A DNA stretch of 64,000 nt. Source: Prado023 sp963706875. GTDB lineage: Bacteria > Actinomycetota > Actinomycetes > S36-B12 > CAIYMF01. The notes under the pieces were generated by a model. The model did not search any database and was not told the origin of the DNA. It saw nothing but the letters and a program-made list of their open reading frames with translations. The stretch lies in contig CAVPNW010000014.1 of assembly GCA_963706875.1 (NCBI GenBank), forward strand, positions 62,001-126,000. The letters run 5' to 3'. The stretch's first letter is position 1; each line of letters begins with the position of its first letter. Both the position numbers and the translations under genes were made by a program. Below are positions 15,707-25,161 of this stretch, one piece after another.

Positions 15707-17802
15707 GCGTTCCCCCGGCCAGCGCCACCCGGGCGGACGGTGGGCCCGCGGCGTTCGGGAACCCGGATGCGGGGGCTGACCCGTCGTCACGGCCGGGGTG
15801 GCCCACGCGAGTCGTCACCGCCATGCCCTCGCGCCTGCCGGTCATCTTCTTCTGGTGCGCGCTGGTGGTGTGCCTGACGGCCATGACGGGGGTGTTCCGC
15901 CCGATCGTCGTGCTGCCGGCCATCGCGCTCGTGGTGGCGCTGACCTGGCCGATGGCCCCCGAGGCCGTCCCGGTCACCCGCGACTTCCGCCACGGGGCCG
16001 CGTGGGCGCTGGGACTCGTGGTCACCTGGGTCCTGCTCAACATCGCGTTCGCCGGCGAGATCCTCCTGGTCCAGCGCGACCCCGGGTTCCTGGCCCTCGA
16101 GGGCATCTGGCTCACCACCCACGCCGACCCGAGCATCCCGATCCGGTCGGCCGCCGAGCTCTCCGCGCAGGTCCCCGACGTGCGGGTCATCTCGGATGCC
16201 TTCTGGCAGTTCGGCGACGAGATCCACGCCCAGGGCGCCAAGACCTTCCCCGGCCTGCTGGCGATGGCCGGGTGGGTCCTGGGCCAGCGGGGTGTGCTGG
16301 TCGGCAACCTGCTGATCGGGGCGATCGGGCTGCTCGCCGTCTACGACCTGGCGCGCCGGCTCATCGGTCCCCGGTGGGGCCTGGTGCCGCTCGCGACGCT
16401 GGCCCTGAGCACCCCGATGATCTACTTCAGCCGCTCCACGTTCACCGAGCCGACGAACATCGTGCTCACGTTCGGCGGCCTGGCCGTCCTGTGGAGTGCG
16501 TACCGCGACCCACGGATGTCGCGCTTCGCCCTCGGCGGGGCGATGGTCGGAGCCACCGCGCTCAGCCGGATCGACGGGGCAGCTGTCTCCGCGGGCATGA
16601 TCCTCGGCCTCGGGGTGGTCGCCGCGGTGAGCGGTCCGGCTGACCGCGGGCGCCGGATCTGGGGGCTGCTCGTGGCCACGGCCGCCTCCCTGGCCATGGT
16701 CGGGCTCGGGTACCTCGACCTGGCGCTGCACAGCGCCGGATACCTCGAGGACCACCGCAGCCTGTACGTGCAGCTCCTGGCACTGCTCGGGGCCTGCCTG
16801 GTGGCGGTCGGGACCCTGGTCGTGGTGCTGCGCTGGGGGCTGCTGCGCTCCTGGCTGGCTTCCCGCCGGGGGATGCTGGGCACCCTCGCGGCCTGGCTGG
16901 TCGTGGCTGCCGCAGTCGTACTGGCGAGCCGTCCGCTGTGGATGCAGCGGAACCTGATCGAGCCCGGCTCCGGGCAGGCCTGGTTCATCGCGGCAGCCCA
17001 GCGTGCGGCAGGCGTGGCCGTCGACGGGACCCGCAGCTACGACGAGATGACCGTGACGTGGCTCGGCTGGTACCTCGGGCCGCTCACGCTGGTGCTCGCG
17101 GTGGCCGGGACGGCGCTGCTGATGCGGCGCTCCATCGTCGGGTGGCGCCCTGAGATCCTGGTGCTGCTGGCCACGCTCGGGATCCCGGCGTTGCTCTACC
17201 TGATCCGCCCGGCGATCACCCCGGATCACATCTGGGCGATGCGCCGCTTCCTGCCCGCGGTGATCCCGGCTGCGCTTCTGATGGCCGGCTGGACACTGCC
17301 CGGGATCCATCGGGCGGCCCGGGCGCGCTGGCAGCGCGTCGGTGCCTGGGTCCTCGTGGCGGGCGTCCTGCTGCCACCGCTGGCGACCTGGGGCACGCTC
17401 ATCGTCACCGCTGAGTACGGCGGCCGTGCCGAGCAGGTCGCGCAGGTGTGCGACGCCGTGACCGGCAAGCGGGTCGTGGTGGTGCGCGACGGCGGGCCGC
17501 CGTGGCTGCCGACCCTGCGGATCATGTGCGACGTCGACGTCGTCGAGGTGGACCCCCGGCCCACGGCTGAGGAGCTGGCGAGGATCCGCGACGCCTGGGG
17601 TGGTGACGTGCTGGTGATGACCGACGCCCGCCAGCTCGTGCCCTGGGCCGCGGCCTGGCCGGATCCCTGGCTGCGCACGCCCCTGGCCCGCTGGCCGCAC
17701 AGCCTGTACCCGTCGTTCTCGCCGATCCGGTTCACCAGCGACGTGTGGCTCGGGACCATCGACCCCGACGGCTCGGTCACACCGCTGGCCCCGCCCGGGT
17801 AG
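15703..17802 (+). CDS. GT-C fold membrane glycosyltransferase-like protein
   Basis: A 699-residue protein with about twelve transmembrane helices, coupled to the GT2 gene by GTGA. The first extracytoplasmic loop carries acidic residues (DAFWQFGDEIHAQGAKTFPG) and is followed by FSRSTFTEPTNIVLTFGGL and TALSRIDGA, an arrangement seen in ArnT/PMT-like enzymes that use polyprenyl-phosphate sugars. A C-terminal non-membrane part of about 120 residues begins near EYGGRAEQVAQVCDAV. With the upstream genes it suggests assembly and export of a cell-envelope glycan. Sugar and acceptor are unknown. Confidence 0.7.
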   Translation: MSVPPASATRADGGPAAFGNPDAGADPSSRPGWPTRVVTAMPSRLPVIFFWCALVVCLTAMTGVFRPIVVLPAIALVVALTWPMAPEAVPVTRDFRHGAAWALGLVVTWVLLNIAFAGEILLVQRDPGFLALEGIWLTTHADPSIPIRSAAELSAQVPDVRVISDAFWQFGDEIHAQGAKTFPGLLAMAGWVLGQRGVLVGNLLIGAIGLLAVYDLARRLIGPRWGLVPLATLALSTPMIYFSRSTFTEPTNIVLTFGGLAVLWSAYRDPRMSRFALGGAMVGATALSRIDGAAVSAGMILGLGVVAAVSGPADRGRRIWGLLVATAASLAMVGLGYLDLALHSAGYLEDHRSLYVQLLALLGACLVAVGTLVVVLRWGLLRSWLASRRGMLGTLAAWLVVAAAVVLASRPLWMQRNLIEPGSGQAWFIAAAQRAAGVAVDGTRSYDEMTVTWLGWYLGPLTLVLAVAGTALLMRRSIVGWRPEILVLLATLGIPALLYLIRPAITPDHIWAMRRFLPAVIPAALLMAGWTLPGIHRAARARWQRVGAWVLVAGVLLPPLATWGTLIVTAEYGGRAEQVAQVCDAVTGKRVVVVRDGGPPWLPTLRIMCDVDVVEVDPRPTAEELARIRDAWGGDVLVMTDARQLVPWAAAWPDPWLRTPLARWPHSLYPSFSPIRFTSDVWLGTIDPDGSVTPLAPPG

Positions 17803-17942
17803 GCCTGGGAGCGGCTGGCCGACCAGGTTCGCCGCCGTCTGGGCGATGAGGGTCTCTCAGGCCATCGTGCGATCGCTGCCCTCCCACCTCCACAGTCCAA
17901 TGTCGCGTTCCCGCCCGGTAGGGAGGAAGGTTCCCCGGGCGT

Positions 17943-17990
17943 GATCCATGCGGGTTGTTGTCGTTCTAGCAGCAACAACCCTCATGGATC
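17943..17990. repeat. 18-bp inverted repeat with ATCCATG core
   Basis: Arms at 17943-17960 and 17973-17990 pair with one mismatch around a loop containing CTAG. It is 140 bases after the GT-C gene and may terminate the glycan operon. It opens with GATCCATG like the hairpins at 19135 and 29685. Confidence 0.7.
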
Positions 17991-18020
17991 GGCAGCGGTG
18001 CAGCGGGCTGTGCGTGCCCT

Positions 18021-18132
18021 GGCGGCGGTGGGGCGGTGGGCGGTGGGGCGGTGGGCGGGCGGCGGTGGGGCGGTGGGCGGGCGGCGGTGGGGCGGTGGGC
18101 GGTGGGCGGTGGGTGCGTGCGGTGGGGGCGGT
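18021..18132 (+). repeat. G-rich minisatellite of GGGGCGGTGGGCG-type units
   Basis: About 110 bases composed almost only of GGCGGTGGG units of 7 to 13 bases, with many GGG/GGGG runs on the plus strand. This could form G-quadruplexes, and it ends 40 bases before the PhzF start. The rest of the 370-base gap 17803-18172 holds the hairpin at 17943 and no gene; open frames across the repeat are low-complexity artefacts. Confidence 0.8.
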
Positions 18133-18172
18133 CGCTCGACATGATGGGCACCCGACATGGAAGGAGGCCGCT

Positions 18173-19076
18173 GTGCGCCGTCGATTCGTCACCTGCGATG
18201 TGTTCACCGACACCCGCTTCGGTGGCAACCCACTGGCCGTTGTCCTGGACGCCGAAGGCCTCGACGATGCCCGGATGCAGCAGGTCGCCCGTGAGTTCAA
18301 CTACTCCGAGACGACCTTCGTGCTGCCCGCCGAGCAGGGCCACGACCGCCGGGTGCGGATCTTCACCCCGTCCCGGGAGGTCCCGTTCGCGGGGCATCCG
18401 AACGTGGGTACGGCGTTCGTCCTGGCCTCGTTGGGGGAGTTCGGACCCCTCGACGATCCGCTCACGGTGACCTTCGAGGAGGTCGCCGGGTTGGTGCCCG
18501 TATCGGTGCAGCGACTCGACGGCGCCCGGATCTGGTGCGAGCTGAAGGCCCCCGAGGCCCTGTCCCTCGGTCCGGAGCTGCCGGTCGCGGCGGTCGCCGA
18601 GGCAGTCGGACTGACTGCCGCAGGACATATCCACGGCCCGCCACAGGCCACGTGTGGCCTCGGTCGGACTCGAGTTCGTGGTCGCCGAGCTCGCGGACCG
18701 CTCGGCTCTCGAGCGGGCGCGCCCCGACGAGGCAGCTCTCCAGCGACTGGTCGCTCTCGGGGCATCCACGCCGGACATCCACCTGTACGTGGCCGACGGG
18801 GAGCGGACGGCTTCGACCTTGCGGACCCGGATGTTCGCCCCGTTCGACGGCGTGACCGAGGACCCGGCCACGGGAAGCGCCAACTGCGCCCTGGCCGGCC
18901 TGCTCGCGAGCCTGGACGACACCGACGGCGAGCAGGCATGGCGGATCGCCCAGGGCGTGGAGATGGGGCGCCCGAGTGTCCTGGATGCACGGGTCCGCCG
19001 GGTCGGCGGCGAGGTGGCCGGCGTGTGGATCGGCGGCAGCTCGGTGCTGGTCAGCGAGGGCACCTTCGAGGTGTGA
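18173..19076 (+). pseudogene. PhzF-family epimerase/isomerase, single frame break
   Basis: A protein of about 300 residues of the PhzF family, which share a diaminopimelate-epimerase fold and isomerise or reduce amino-acid-like substrates. The first frame has FVTCDVFTDTRFGGNPLAVV, FNYSETTFVLPAE and VPFAGHPNVGTAFVLA. After a break at 18647-18653 the second frame has SVGLEFVVAELADRSAL and GVTEDPATGSANCALAGLL, the conserved C-terminal signature. Dropping one base restores the gene (length 904, a multiple of three plus one); a 7-base insertion in the palindrome GGCCACGTGTGGCC is another reading. Start GTG has GGAAGGAGG 5 bases upstream. As written it is inactive. Confidence 0.8.
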
Positions 19077-19134
19077 GGGGTCGCTCCCGGTCCCGGCTCC
19101 CGCCCGTCGTCCCCCTCGGGTCCCGCCCCCGGTT

Positions 19135-19188
19135 CATGATCCATGCAGGGTGATGTCCCTCTATCGTCGAGAACCTGCCTGGATCATG
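19135..19188. repeat. 15-bp inverted repeat with ATCCATG core between convergent genes
   Basis: Arms at 19135-19149 and 19174-19188 pair with one mismatch, with GTCCCTC and GAGGGAC offering alternative pairing. It lies between the ends of phzF-like and fadH-like genes, so it may serve as a bidirectional terminator. Confidence 0.65.
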
Positions 19189-19241
19189 GAGGGACCTGAA
19201 CCGGGATCGTGCGGGTCGACGGTGCTGGGCGCCGCGCCACC

Positions 19242-21308
19242 TCAGATCGCTGCGGCGATCCGGGTGCCCTGGTCGATCGCGCGCTTGGCGTCGAGCTCGG
19301 CGGCCTCGTCGGCCCCGCCGATCACGTGCACGGGGATCCCCGCGGCGACCAGCTCCGGCTCGAGCTCGCGCAGGGGCTCCTGCCCGGCGCACAGCACGAT
19401 CGTGTCGGCCTCGACGAGGTGCTCGCGCTCGTGCTTCTCGCCGAAGGACACCACCAGTCCCTCCGGCGTGATCCGCTCGTAGTTGACCCCGGGCAGCATC
19501 GTCACGCCCTTGGCGACCAGCGACGAGCGGTGGATCCAGCCGGTCGTCTTGCCCAGCCCGGCGCCGAGCTTGCCGCGCTTGCGCTGCAGCAGCGTGACCT
19601 TGCGTGTGGCGGGCACAGGCTGGGCCTTCACCAGCCCGCCGCGGTCCTCGGCCGGGTCGCCGACCCCCCACTCCCTGCGCCACTCCGCAAGGTCCAACGT
19701 GGGCGACTCGCCGGGCGCCACGACGAGGAACTCGGCGACGTCGAAGCCGATCCCACCGGCTCCGACGATTGCGACCCGCTGACCCACGGGGACCCCGCCG
19801 GCCAGGACGTCGATGTAGCTGACCACGTTGGGGCCGTCCTGGCCGGGGATGTGCGGGTCGCGCGGCGTCACGCCGGTGGCCAGCACCACCTCGTCCACGC
19901 CCAGGGCCGTCAGGTCGTCGGCGCAGACGCGGGTCGACAGGTGCAGTCGGACGCCGGTGTCCTGGATGCGGTTGGTGAAGTACCGCAAGGTCTCGTGGAA
20001 CTCCTCCTTGCCGGGGATCCGCTTGGCGAGGTTGAACTGGCCACCGATCTCGTCAGCGGAGTCGAAGAGGTCCACCTCGTGGCCGCGCTCGGCCAGGGTG
20101 GTGGCGGCGGCGAGGCCGGCAGGTCCGGCGCCCACCACGGCGATCCGCTTGCGTGTGGTTGTCGGGCCGATCACCAGGTCGCGCTCGTGGCCGGCGCGCG
20201 GGTTGACCAAGCATGAGACCGTCCTGCCCTTGAACGCGTGGTCCAGGCACGCCTGGTTGCACGCGATGCACGTGTTGATCCGGTCGGACTGGCCGGCCGC
20301 CGCCTTCGTCACGAAGAACGCGTCGGCCAGCAGCGGCCGGGCCATGCTGACCATGTCCGCCGCTCCCTCGGCCAGCACCCGCTCGGCCACTTCCGGGGTG
20401 TTGATCCGGTTCGTCGTGACCAGCGGGATGTCGATGCCGTCGGCCCGCAGCTCGTCGCGCATCTTCTGGGTGACCCAGGTGAATGCCGCGCGCGGAACGC
20501 TGGTGGCGATCGTGGGGATGCGCGCCTCGTGCCAGCCGATCCCGGTGTTGATGATCGTCGCGCCGGCCGCCGTGATGGCCCTGGCCAGCGTGACGACCTC
20601 CTCCCAGGTGCTGCCGTCCGGGACCAGGTCGAGCATCGACAGGCGGTAGATGATGATGAAGTCCGGGCCGACCGCCTCGCGCGTGCGCCGGACGATCTCG
20701 ACCGGAAGCCGCATCCGGTTGGCGTAGGAGCCGCCCCAGCGGTCGGTGCGCCTGTTGGTGTGGGTGGCCAGGAACTGGTTGATGAAGTAGCCCTCGGAGC
20801 CCATGATCTCGACACCGTCGTACCCCGCCTCGCGAGCAAGGGCGGCGCAGGTCACGAAGGCCTCGATCTGGCTCTCGATCCCGCGCTCGCTCAGCTCACG
20901 AGGGGTGAATGGGGTGATCGGGCTCTGGATCGGCGACGGCGCCACGATCTGCGGGTGGTACCCGTAGCGGCCGGTGTGCAGGATCTGCAGGGCGATGTGC
21001 CCGCCCTCGGCGTGCACCGCCTGCGTGATCGGCTTGTGCTGGCGGGCCGCGTCACTCGTGGAGAGTGTGCCGGCACCGAACTTGGTCCAGCCCTCGATGT
21101 TCGGCGCGAAGCCACCGGTCACGATCAGGCCGACCCCGCCGCGGGCGCGCTCGGCGAAGTAGTCGGTGAGGTCGGCGAACCGCTTGGAGTCGTCCTCGAG
21201 ACCGGTGTGCATGGAACCCATGAGCACGCGGTTGCGCAGGGTGGTGAACCCCAGGTCGAGGGGGGCGAGCAGGTTCGGGTAGGCCGTGGTGGCATCCGGG
21301 GTCGTCAC
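19242..21308 (-). CDS. fadH: 2,4-dienoyl-CoA reductase-like NADH:flavin oxidoreductase
   Basis: A 688-residue multidomain flavoenzyme of the FadH/old yellow enzyme-fused family (E. coli FadH has 672). Residues 1-370 form the TIM barrel, with GYDGVEIMGSEGYFINQFL and substrate-site TNRRTDRWGGSYANRM. The [4Fe-4S] ligands are in CIACNQACLDHAFKG and SCLVNP. The rest binds FAD (IAVVGAGPAGLAAATTLAERG) and NAD(P)H (RVAIVGAGGIGFDVAEFL). It probably reduces 2,4-dienoyl-CoA during unsaturated fatty acid oxidation, though homologues reduce other enoates. GTG 21308 is chosen over the far longer open frame because CACACT lies 6 bases upstream. Confidence 0.9.
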   Translation of the reverse strand: MTTPDATTAYPNLLAPLDLGFTTLRNRVLMGSMHTGLEDDSKRFADLTDYFAERARGGVGLIVTGGFAPNIEGWTKFGAGTLSTSDAARQHKPITQAVHAEGGHIALQILHTGRYGYHPQIVAPSPIQSPITPFTPRELSERGIESQIEAFVTCAALAREAGYDGVEIMGSEGYFINQFLATHTNRRTDRWGGSYANRMRLPVEIVRRTREAVGPDFIIIYRLSMLDLVPDGSTWEEVVTLARAITAAGATIINTGIGWHEARIPTIATSVPRAAFTWVTQKMRDELRADGIDIPLVTTNRINTPEVAERVLAEGAADMVSMARPLLADAFFVTKAAAGQSDRINTCIACNQACLDHAFKGRTVSCLVNPRAGHERDLVIGPTTTRKRIAVVGAGPAGLAAATTLAERGHEVDLFDSADEIGGQFNLAKRIPGKEEFHETLRYFTNRIQDTGVRLHLSTRVCADDLTALGVDEVVLATGVTPRDPHIPGQDGPNVVSYIDVLAGGVPVGQRVAIVGAGGIGFDVAEFLVVAPGESPTLDLAEWRREWGVGDPAEDRGGLVKAQPVPATRKVTLLQRKRGKLGAGLGKTTGWIHRSSLVAKGVTMLPGVNYERITPEGLVVSFGEKHEREHLVEADTIVLCAGQEPLRELEPELVAAGIPVHVIGGADEAAELDAKRAIDQGTRIAAAI

Positions 21309-21501
21309 GGTCCCAGTGTGGACCGCCCACCCCATCGGCGATCGCCCGGGTCGGGGCCGCATCGCTGATCGGGTCGTGGGGAATCCGCCTTCGTGACGAG
21401 CGGAGCGTCGCCGATGCGGAGCATCGAGGCATTCGCCCCGCAGCTGTGGAGCAGGCGGCACGAGAGGCTCCTGCTGGCAGACGCCATGGCGGCGATGTCC
21501 G

Positions 21502-21507
21502 TAGGGT
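21502..21507 (+). promoter_or_regulatory. -10 box (TAGGGT) of a leaderless promoter
   Basis: TAGGGT is 8 bases before ATG 21516 and decides this start over the open frame that reaches back to 21393. Confidence 0.45.
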
Positions 21508-21515
21508 GGGCGAAC

Positions 21516-22361
21516 ATGATCGACTTCGATGAGGCCCTGGCCGCCAACAGCCGTCGGTTCCGAGAGGTGCTGGTCGGCGTCCCGGGTGCAGCCCGGGTGC
21601 CCTCGTGCCCGGAGTGGTCGGCCGCCGACCTGCTCTGGCACCTGACGGAGGTGCAGAGCTTCTGGCTCACGATCGTCAGTCAGGGCCTGCAGACCGACGA
21701 GGAGGTCGGGGCCGTCACCGCTCCCGGGCGCCCCGTCGACCGTGAGGCGGCGATCGCGCTCTTCGAGAAGGTCTCCTTCCACCTGGCCATGAAGCTCGAC
21801 ATCGCCAGCGACGACGATCCGGTCTGGACATGGACGCCGAACCACACGATCGGCTGGGTCCGGCGCCGCCAGGCCCAGGAGGCGCTGATGCATCGCGTCG
21901 ATGCCGAGCTGACGGCAGGGCTGCCCAGCGAGATCGACCCGGAGCTCGCCGAGGACGGCGTGGACGAGCTCCTCACCCAGTTCGGCGCCCAACCGCCGGA
22001 CTGGGGCAGGTTCGACCCCTCGGGGATGCTCGTCGAGGTCCGCTGCGAGTCCCGCCTGGACCCGGCCGACCAGCCAGTGCAGCCACCCGGCCATTCCCCG
22101 GAGCTGGTGCGGTTGAGGGTGGCCTGGGTGGTCCGCCTTGGGCGCTTCCGCGGCGTCGACCCGTCCGGTCGGAGCCACGACGAGCCCGACTACCAGCCGG
22201 TGACCTGGCCGGATGGGCCAGCGGACGCGGTCCTTGAGGGGTCGGCTGCCGAGCTGCTGCTCTGGCTGTGGGGGCGCTCCGAGGGCGCTGGGATCACCGT
22301 GACGGGCGAGGCGAAAGCACGGGTGGCGCTGCGCGAGGCGATCGTCGCGAACACCCAGTGA
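21516..22361 (+). CDS. Maleylpyruvate isomerase family mycothiol-dependent enzyme
   Basis: A 281-residue protein of the MDMPI/DinB-like family. The N-terminal four-helix domain contains the metal-binding His positions in VPSCPEWSAADLLWHLTEVQ and in RRRQAQEALMHRVDAE. The C-terminal MDMPI domain ends with GSAAELLLWLWGRSEG. Members use mycothiol, the actinobacterial thiol, for isomerisation, conjugation or detoxification. The exact substrate is unknown. The gene stands alone, divergent from fadH, with its own promoter. Confidence 0.88.
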   Translation: MIDFDEALAANSRRFREVLVGVPGAARVPSCPEWSAADLLWHLTEVQSFWLTIVSQGLQTDEEVGAVTAPGRPVDREAAIALFEKVSFHLAMKLDIASDDDPVWTWTPNHTIGWVRRRQAQEALMHRVDAELTAGLPSEIDPELAEDGVDELLTQFGAQPPDWGRFDPSGMLVEVRCESRLDPADQPVQPPGHSPELVRLRVAWVVRLGRFRGVDPSGRSHDEPDYQPVTWPDGPADAVLEGSAAELLLWLWGRSEGAGITVTGEAKARVALREAIVANTQ

Positions 22362-22545
22362 GGCGCCGACACCCGGCGACGGCCCGACCCGAGCCGTGCG
22401 CACCCGGTGAGCGAGCACGACCCCGACTCGGTGCGCAGCCCGCGCACTGCCGACCTCATGCGTCGCCATCGGGCGTCCCGTGAGTCCAGCCGACCAGAAC
22501 GACCACACGATCGGCACCCACAGCACCCGCCTCGCACCCCCGCCC

Positions 22546-22551
22546 TAGGAT
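22546..22551 (+). promoter_or_regulatory. -10 box (TAGGAT) of a leaderless promoter for purN
   Basis: TAGGAT is 6 bases upstream of GTG 22558, without a ribosome-binding site. The 196-base gap before it shows nothing else recognisable. Confidence 0.5.
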
Positions 22552-22557
22552 GACCGC

Positions 22558-23166
22558 GTGCCGCGCACCCGCCTCGTCGTCCTGATCTCCGGTTCGGGGA
22601 CGCTCCTGCAGGCCCTGCTCGACGCCAGCGCCGACCCGCACTACCCGGCGGAGGTCGTCGGCGTCGTGGCCGACTCGGCCGACGCCGCTGGGCTGGCCCG
22701 TGCCCGGGACGCCGGCGTCCCCGCGATCCCCGTGGCGATCGCCGCGTACCCCGACCGGGCTACCTGGGACCGCGCCCTGCGCGACACCCTGGAGTCCTTC
22801 GAGCCCGACTGGGTGGTCTCGGCGGGCTTCATGCGCATCCTCGGCAGCGACGTCCTCTCGGCGTTCCCGATGCGGGTCGTGAACACCCACCCCGCGCTGC
22901 TGCCCAGCTTCCCCGGCGCCCACGCCGTCCGCGACGCGCTGGCCCACGGCGTGCGCGTGACCGGGTCCACGATCCACCTCGTCGATGAGGGCGTGGACAC
23001 CGGTCCGATCATCGCCCAGCGAGCCGTCCAGGTCGACGACGACGATGACGAGGCCTCGCTGCACGAGCGGATCAAGGTCGTGGAGCGCGAGCTGCTCGTC
23101 GACGTCGTCCGCCGGCTGGCCACCCACAACGTGCACATCTCCGGCAGGAAGGTGACCCTGACATGA
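22558..23166 (+). CDS. purN: Phosphoribosylglycinamide formyltransferase
   Basis: A 202-residue GAR transformylase, which uses 10-formyltetrahydrofolate to formylate GAR in purine synthesis. It shows the substrate-binding VVLISGSGTLLQALL, the FMRILGSDVL motif, and the catalytic Asn-His-Asp set in RVVNTHPALLPSFPG and STIHLVDEGVDTGPII. Length is normal for the family. The stop overlaps purH by four bases, so both purine enzymes are co-translated. Confidence 0.96.
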   Translation: MPRTRLVVLISGSGTLLQALLDASADPHYPAEVVGVVADSADAAGLARARDAGVPAIPVAIAAYPDRATWDRALRDTLESFEPDWVVSAGFMRILGSDVLSAFPMRVVNTHPALLPSFPGAHAVRDALAHGVRVTGSTIHLVDEGVDTGPIIAQRAVQVDDDDDEASLHERIKVVERELLVDVVRRLATHNVHISGRKVTLT

Positions 23167-24737
23167 GCAACCCCGACGGGACCGTACGGATCCGCCGCGC
23201 GCTGGTCAGCGTGTACGACAAGACCGGGCTCGACGATCTTGCTGCCGCCCTGCACGCCGCAGGGGTGCAGATCGTCTCGACCGGGTCGACGGCCGCACGG
23301 ATCGCCGCCGCTGGAGTCCCGGTGGTCGAGGTCTCCGAGCTGACGGGCTTCCCCGAATGCCTCGACGGGCGGGTGAAGACACTGCACCCGAAGGTGCACG
23401 CCGGGATCCTGGCGGACCTGCGCCTCGACGATCACCACTCGCAGCTCGAGGCGCTGGGGATCGAGCCCTTCGGGCTGGTCGTGGTGAACCTCTATCCCTT
23501 CACCGCGACGGTGGCCTCCGGGGCCAGCCCCGACGAGTGCATCGAGCAGATCGACATCGGCGGGCCGTCGATGGTCCGGGGCGCGGCGAAGAACCACGCC
23601 AGCGTCGCGGTCGTCACGTCACCGGCGGCGTACGGCGAGGTCATCGCGGCCGTGCAGGGCGAGGGCTTCACGCTGGCCCAGCGCGCCCGGTTGGCGGCGG
23701 AGGCATTCGTGCACACCGCCACCTACGACATCGCCGTGGCCTCGTGGATGGGCAACGTGGTGGCCCCGACCGACGAGGGCTCCGGGTTCCCGGCGTGGGT
23801 CGGTGCCGCCTGGGAGCGCGCGGCTGTCCTGCGCTACGGCGAGAACCCGCACCAGGGGGCAGCGCTCTACACCTCGGCGCACTTCCCTGGCGGGCTGGCC
23901 TCGGCCGAGCAGCTGCACGGCAAGGAGATGTCCTACAACAACTACGTCGACGCCGACGCCGCCTACCGCGCGGCCTACGACTTCGCCGAGCCGGCCGTGG
24001 CGATCATCAAGCACGCCAACCCCTGCGGCATCGCGATCGGGGCGGACATCGCCCAGGCGCACGCCCGGGCCCATGAGACCGACCCGGTGTCGGCGTTCGG
24101 CGGCGTGATCGCCGCCAACCGGCCGGTCACCGCCGCGATGGCTGCACAGGTCGCCGAGGTGTTCACCGAGGTCATCGTCGCCCCCGGCTACGACGCCGAC
24201 GCCCTCGAGCTGCTCACGGCCAAGAAGAACCTGCGGATCCTCGTCGCGCCCCCGGTCCCGGCCGGTGCCGGCGCGGAGATCCGCCCGATCAGTGGTGGGC
24301 TGCTCATGCAGGCCCGTGACCGCATCGACGCCCCCGGTGACGACCCCACCACGTGGACGCTCGCCTGCGGCGAGCCCGCGGACGCCGCGACCCTGGCCGA
24401 CCTCGAGTTCGCCTGGCGGGCCTGCCGGTCGGCGAAGTCCAACGCGATCCTGCTGGCCAGCGACGGCGCAGCGGTCGGCATCGGCATGGGCCAGGTCAAC
24501 CGTGTGGACTCCGCGCGGCTCGCGGTCGCGCGGGCGGGCGAGGAGCGGGCGCGCGGTGCGGTCGCCGCCTCGGATGCGTTCTTCCCGTTCCCCGATGGGC
24601 TTGAGGTGCTCCTCGAGGGCGGGGTGCGCGCCGTGGTGCAGCCCGGCGGGTCGGTGCGCGACGCCGAGGTGATCGCCGCCGCGGAGGCCGCCGGCGTCAC
24701 GATGTACCTCACGGGCACCCGGCACTTCTTCCACTGA
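23163..24737 (+). CDS. purH: Bifunctional AICAR formyltransferase/IMP cyclohydrolase
   Basis: A 524-residue enzyme for the last two steps of IMP synthesis. The N-terminal IMP cyclohydrolase (MGS-like) domain has VSVYDKTGLDDLA, SELTGFPECLDGRVKTLHP and NLYPF. The transformylase domain has RYGENPHQGAALY, SYNNYVDADAAYRAAYDF and KHANPCGIAIG, ending in GGSVRDAEVIAAAEAAGV. The ATG overlaps the purN stop (ATGA). It uses the same folate cofactor that FolD, 1.7 kb downstream, provides. Confidence 0.97.
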   Translation: MSNPDGTVRIRRALVSVYDKTGLDDLAAALHAAGVQIVSTGSTAARIAAAGVPVVEVSELTGFPECLDGRVKTLHPKVHAGILADLRLDDHHSQLEALGIEPFGLVVVNLYPFTATVASGASPDECIEQIDIGGPSMVRGAAKNHASVAVVTSPAAYGEVIAAVQGEGFTLAQRARLAAEAFVHTATYDIAVASWMGNVVAPTDEGSGFPAWVGAAWERAAVLRYGENPHQGAALYTSAHFPGGLASAEQLHGKEMSYNNYVDADAAYRAAYDFAEPAVAIIKHANPCGIAIGADIAQAHARAHETDPVSAFGGVIAANRPVTAAMAAQVAEVFTEVIVAPGYDADALELLTAKKNLRILVAPPVPAGAGAEIRPISGGLLMQARDRIDAPGDDPTTWTLACGEPADAATLADLEFAWRACRSAKSNAILLASDGAAVGIGMGQVNRVDSARLAVARAGEERARGAVAASDAFFPFPDGLEVLLEGGVRAVVQPGGSVRDAEVIAAAEAAGVTMYLTGTRHFFH

Positions 24738-25161
24738 GGGGTCCGCCTGACGGGACTCCTGGGTTCAGCCGCGCCCAGCGCCCCGTTCCCAGCGCGAGCG
24801 TCGGTGCGACCCATTGCCCCGCGGCGACAGCAGCCACCGATGAACGCCGCCGATTCTGAGGCTGCCCAACCCCTCCCGGCACGAGTGCTGCGGCAGCGCA
24901 CACCCCGGAAGCGGTGCACACGAAGTGGCCCGTATGAAGCCGGTGGCGGCGGGGTTCGCCACGACCGCACACGGAATCGCCCTTCAGCCCGGTCGGTGGC
25001 CGGGTCTATCGGGCGGTTTCGCGTGCGCTGGGCGACGGAGGCCTCCCGAAGCCCAGTGAAACGGCCGGTTCTGAGTGCGTCCACGTGGGTGGAGACTGCT
25101 TCCGGGTGTGGCTGCACGTGCGATGCGTAGGCTGGTCGGGACACACAGGAGCGGGGCGCAG
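24738..25161. other. 424-base intergenic region with one promoter candidate
   Basis: No open frame here shows family similarity and no tRNA or strong terminator is seen. A weak stem (AGGGGTCC with GGACTCCT, one mismatch) follows the purH stop. A -10 like TAGGCT at 25128-25133 is followed by a short leader with AGGAG and the GTG at 25162. Confidence 0.4.

Noticed and set aside
17948..18172. N-terminal extension of the PhzF frame through the G-rich repeat
   Set aside because: The sequence is low-complexity Gly/Arg, and a strong Shine-Dalgarno supports the GTG at 18173.
19242..22526. A 1094-residue minus-strand frame
   Set aside because: The FadH-like protein starts at 21308; the extension covers the antisense of the mycothiol enzyme and has shadow composition.
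24738..25161. Possible small genes between purH and the HAD hydrolase
   Set aside because: Open frames here have no family resemblance, no ribosome-binding sites and shadow-like composition.
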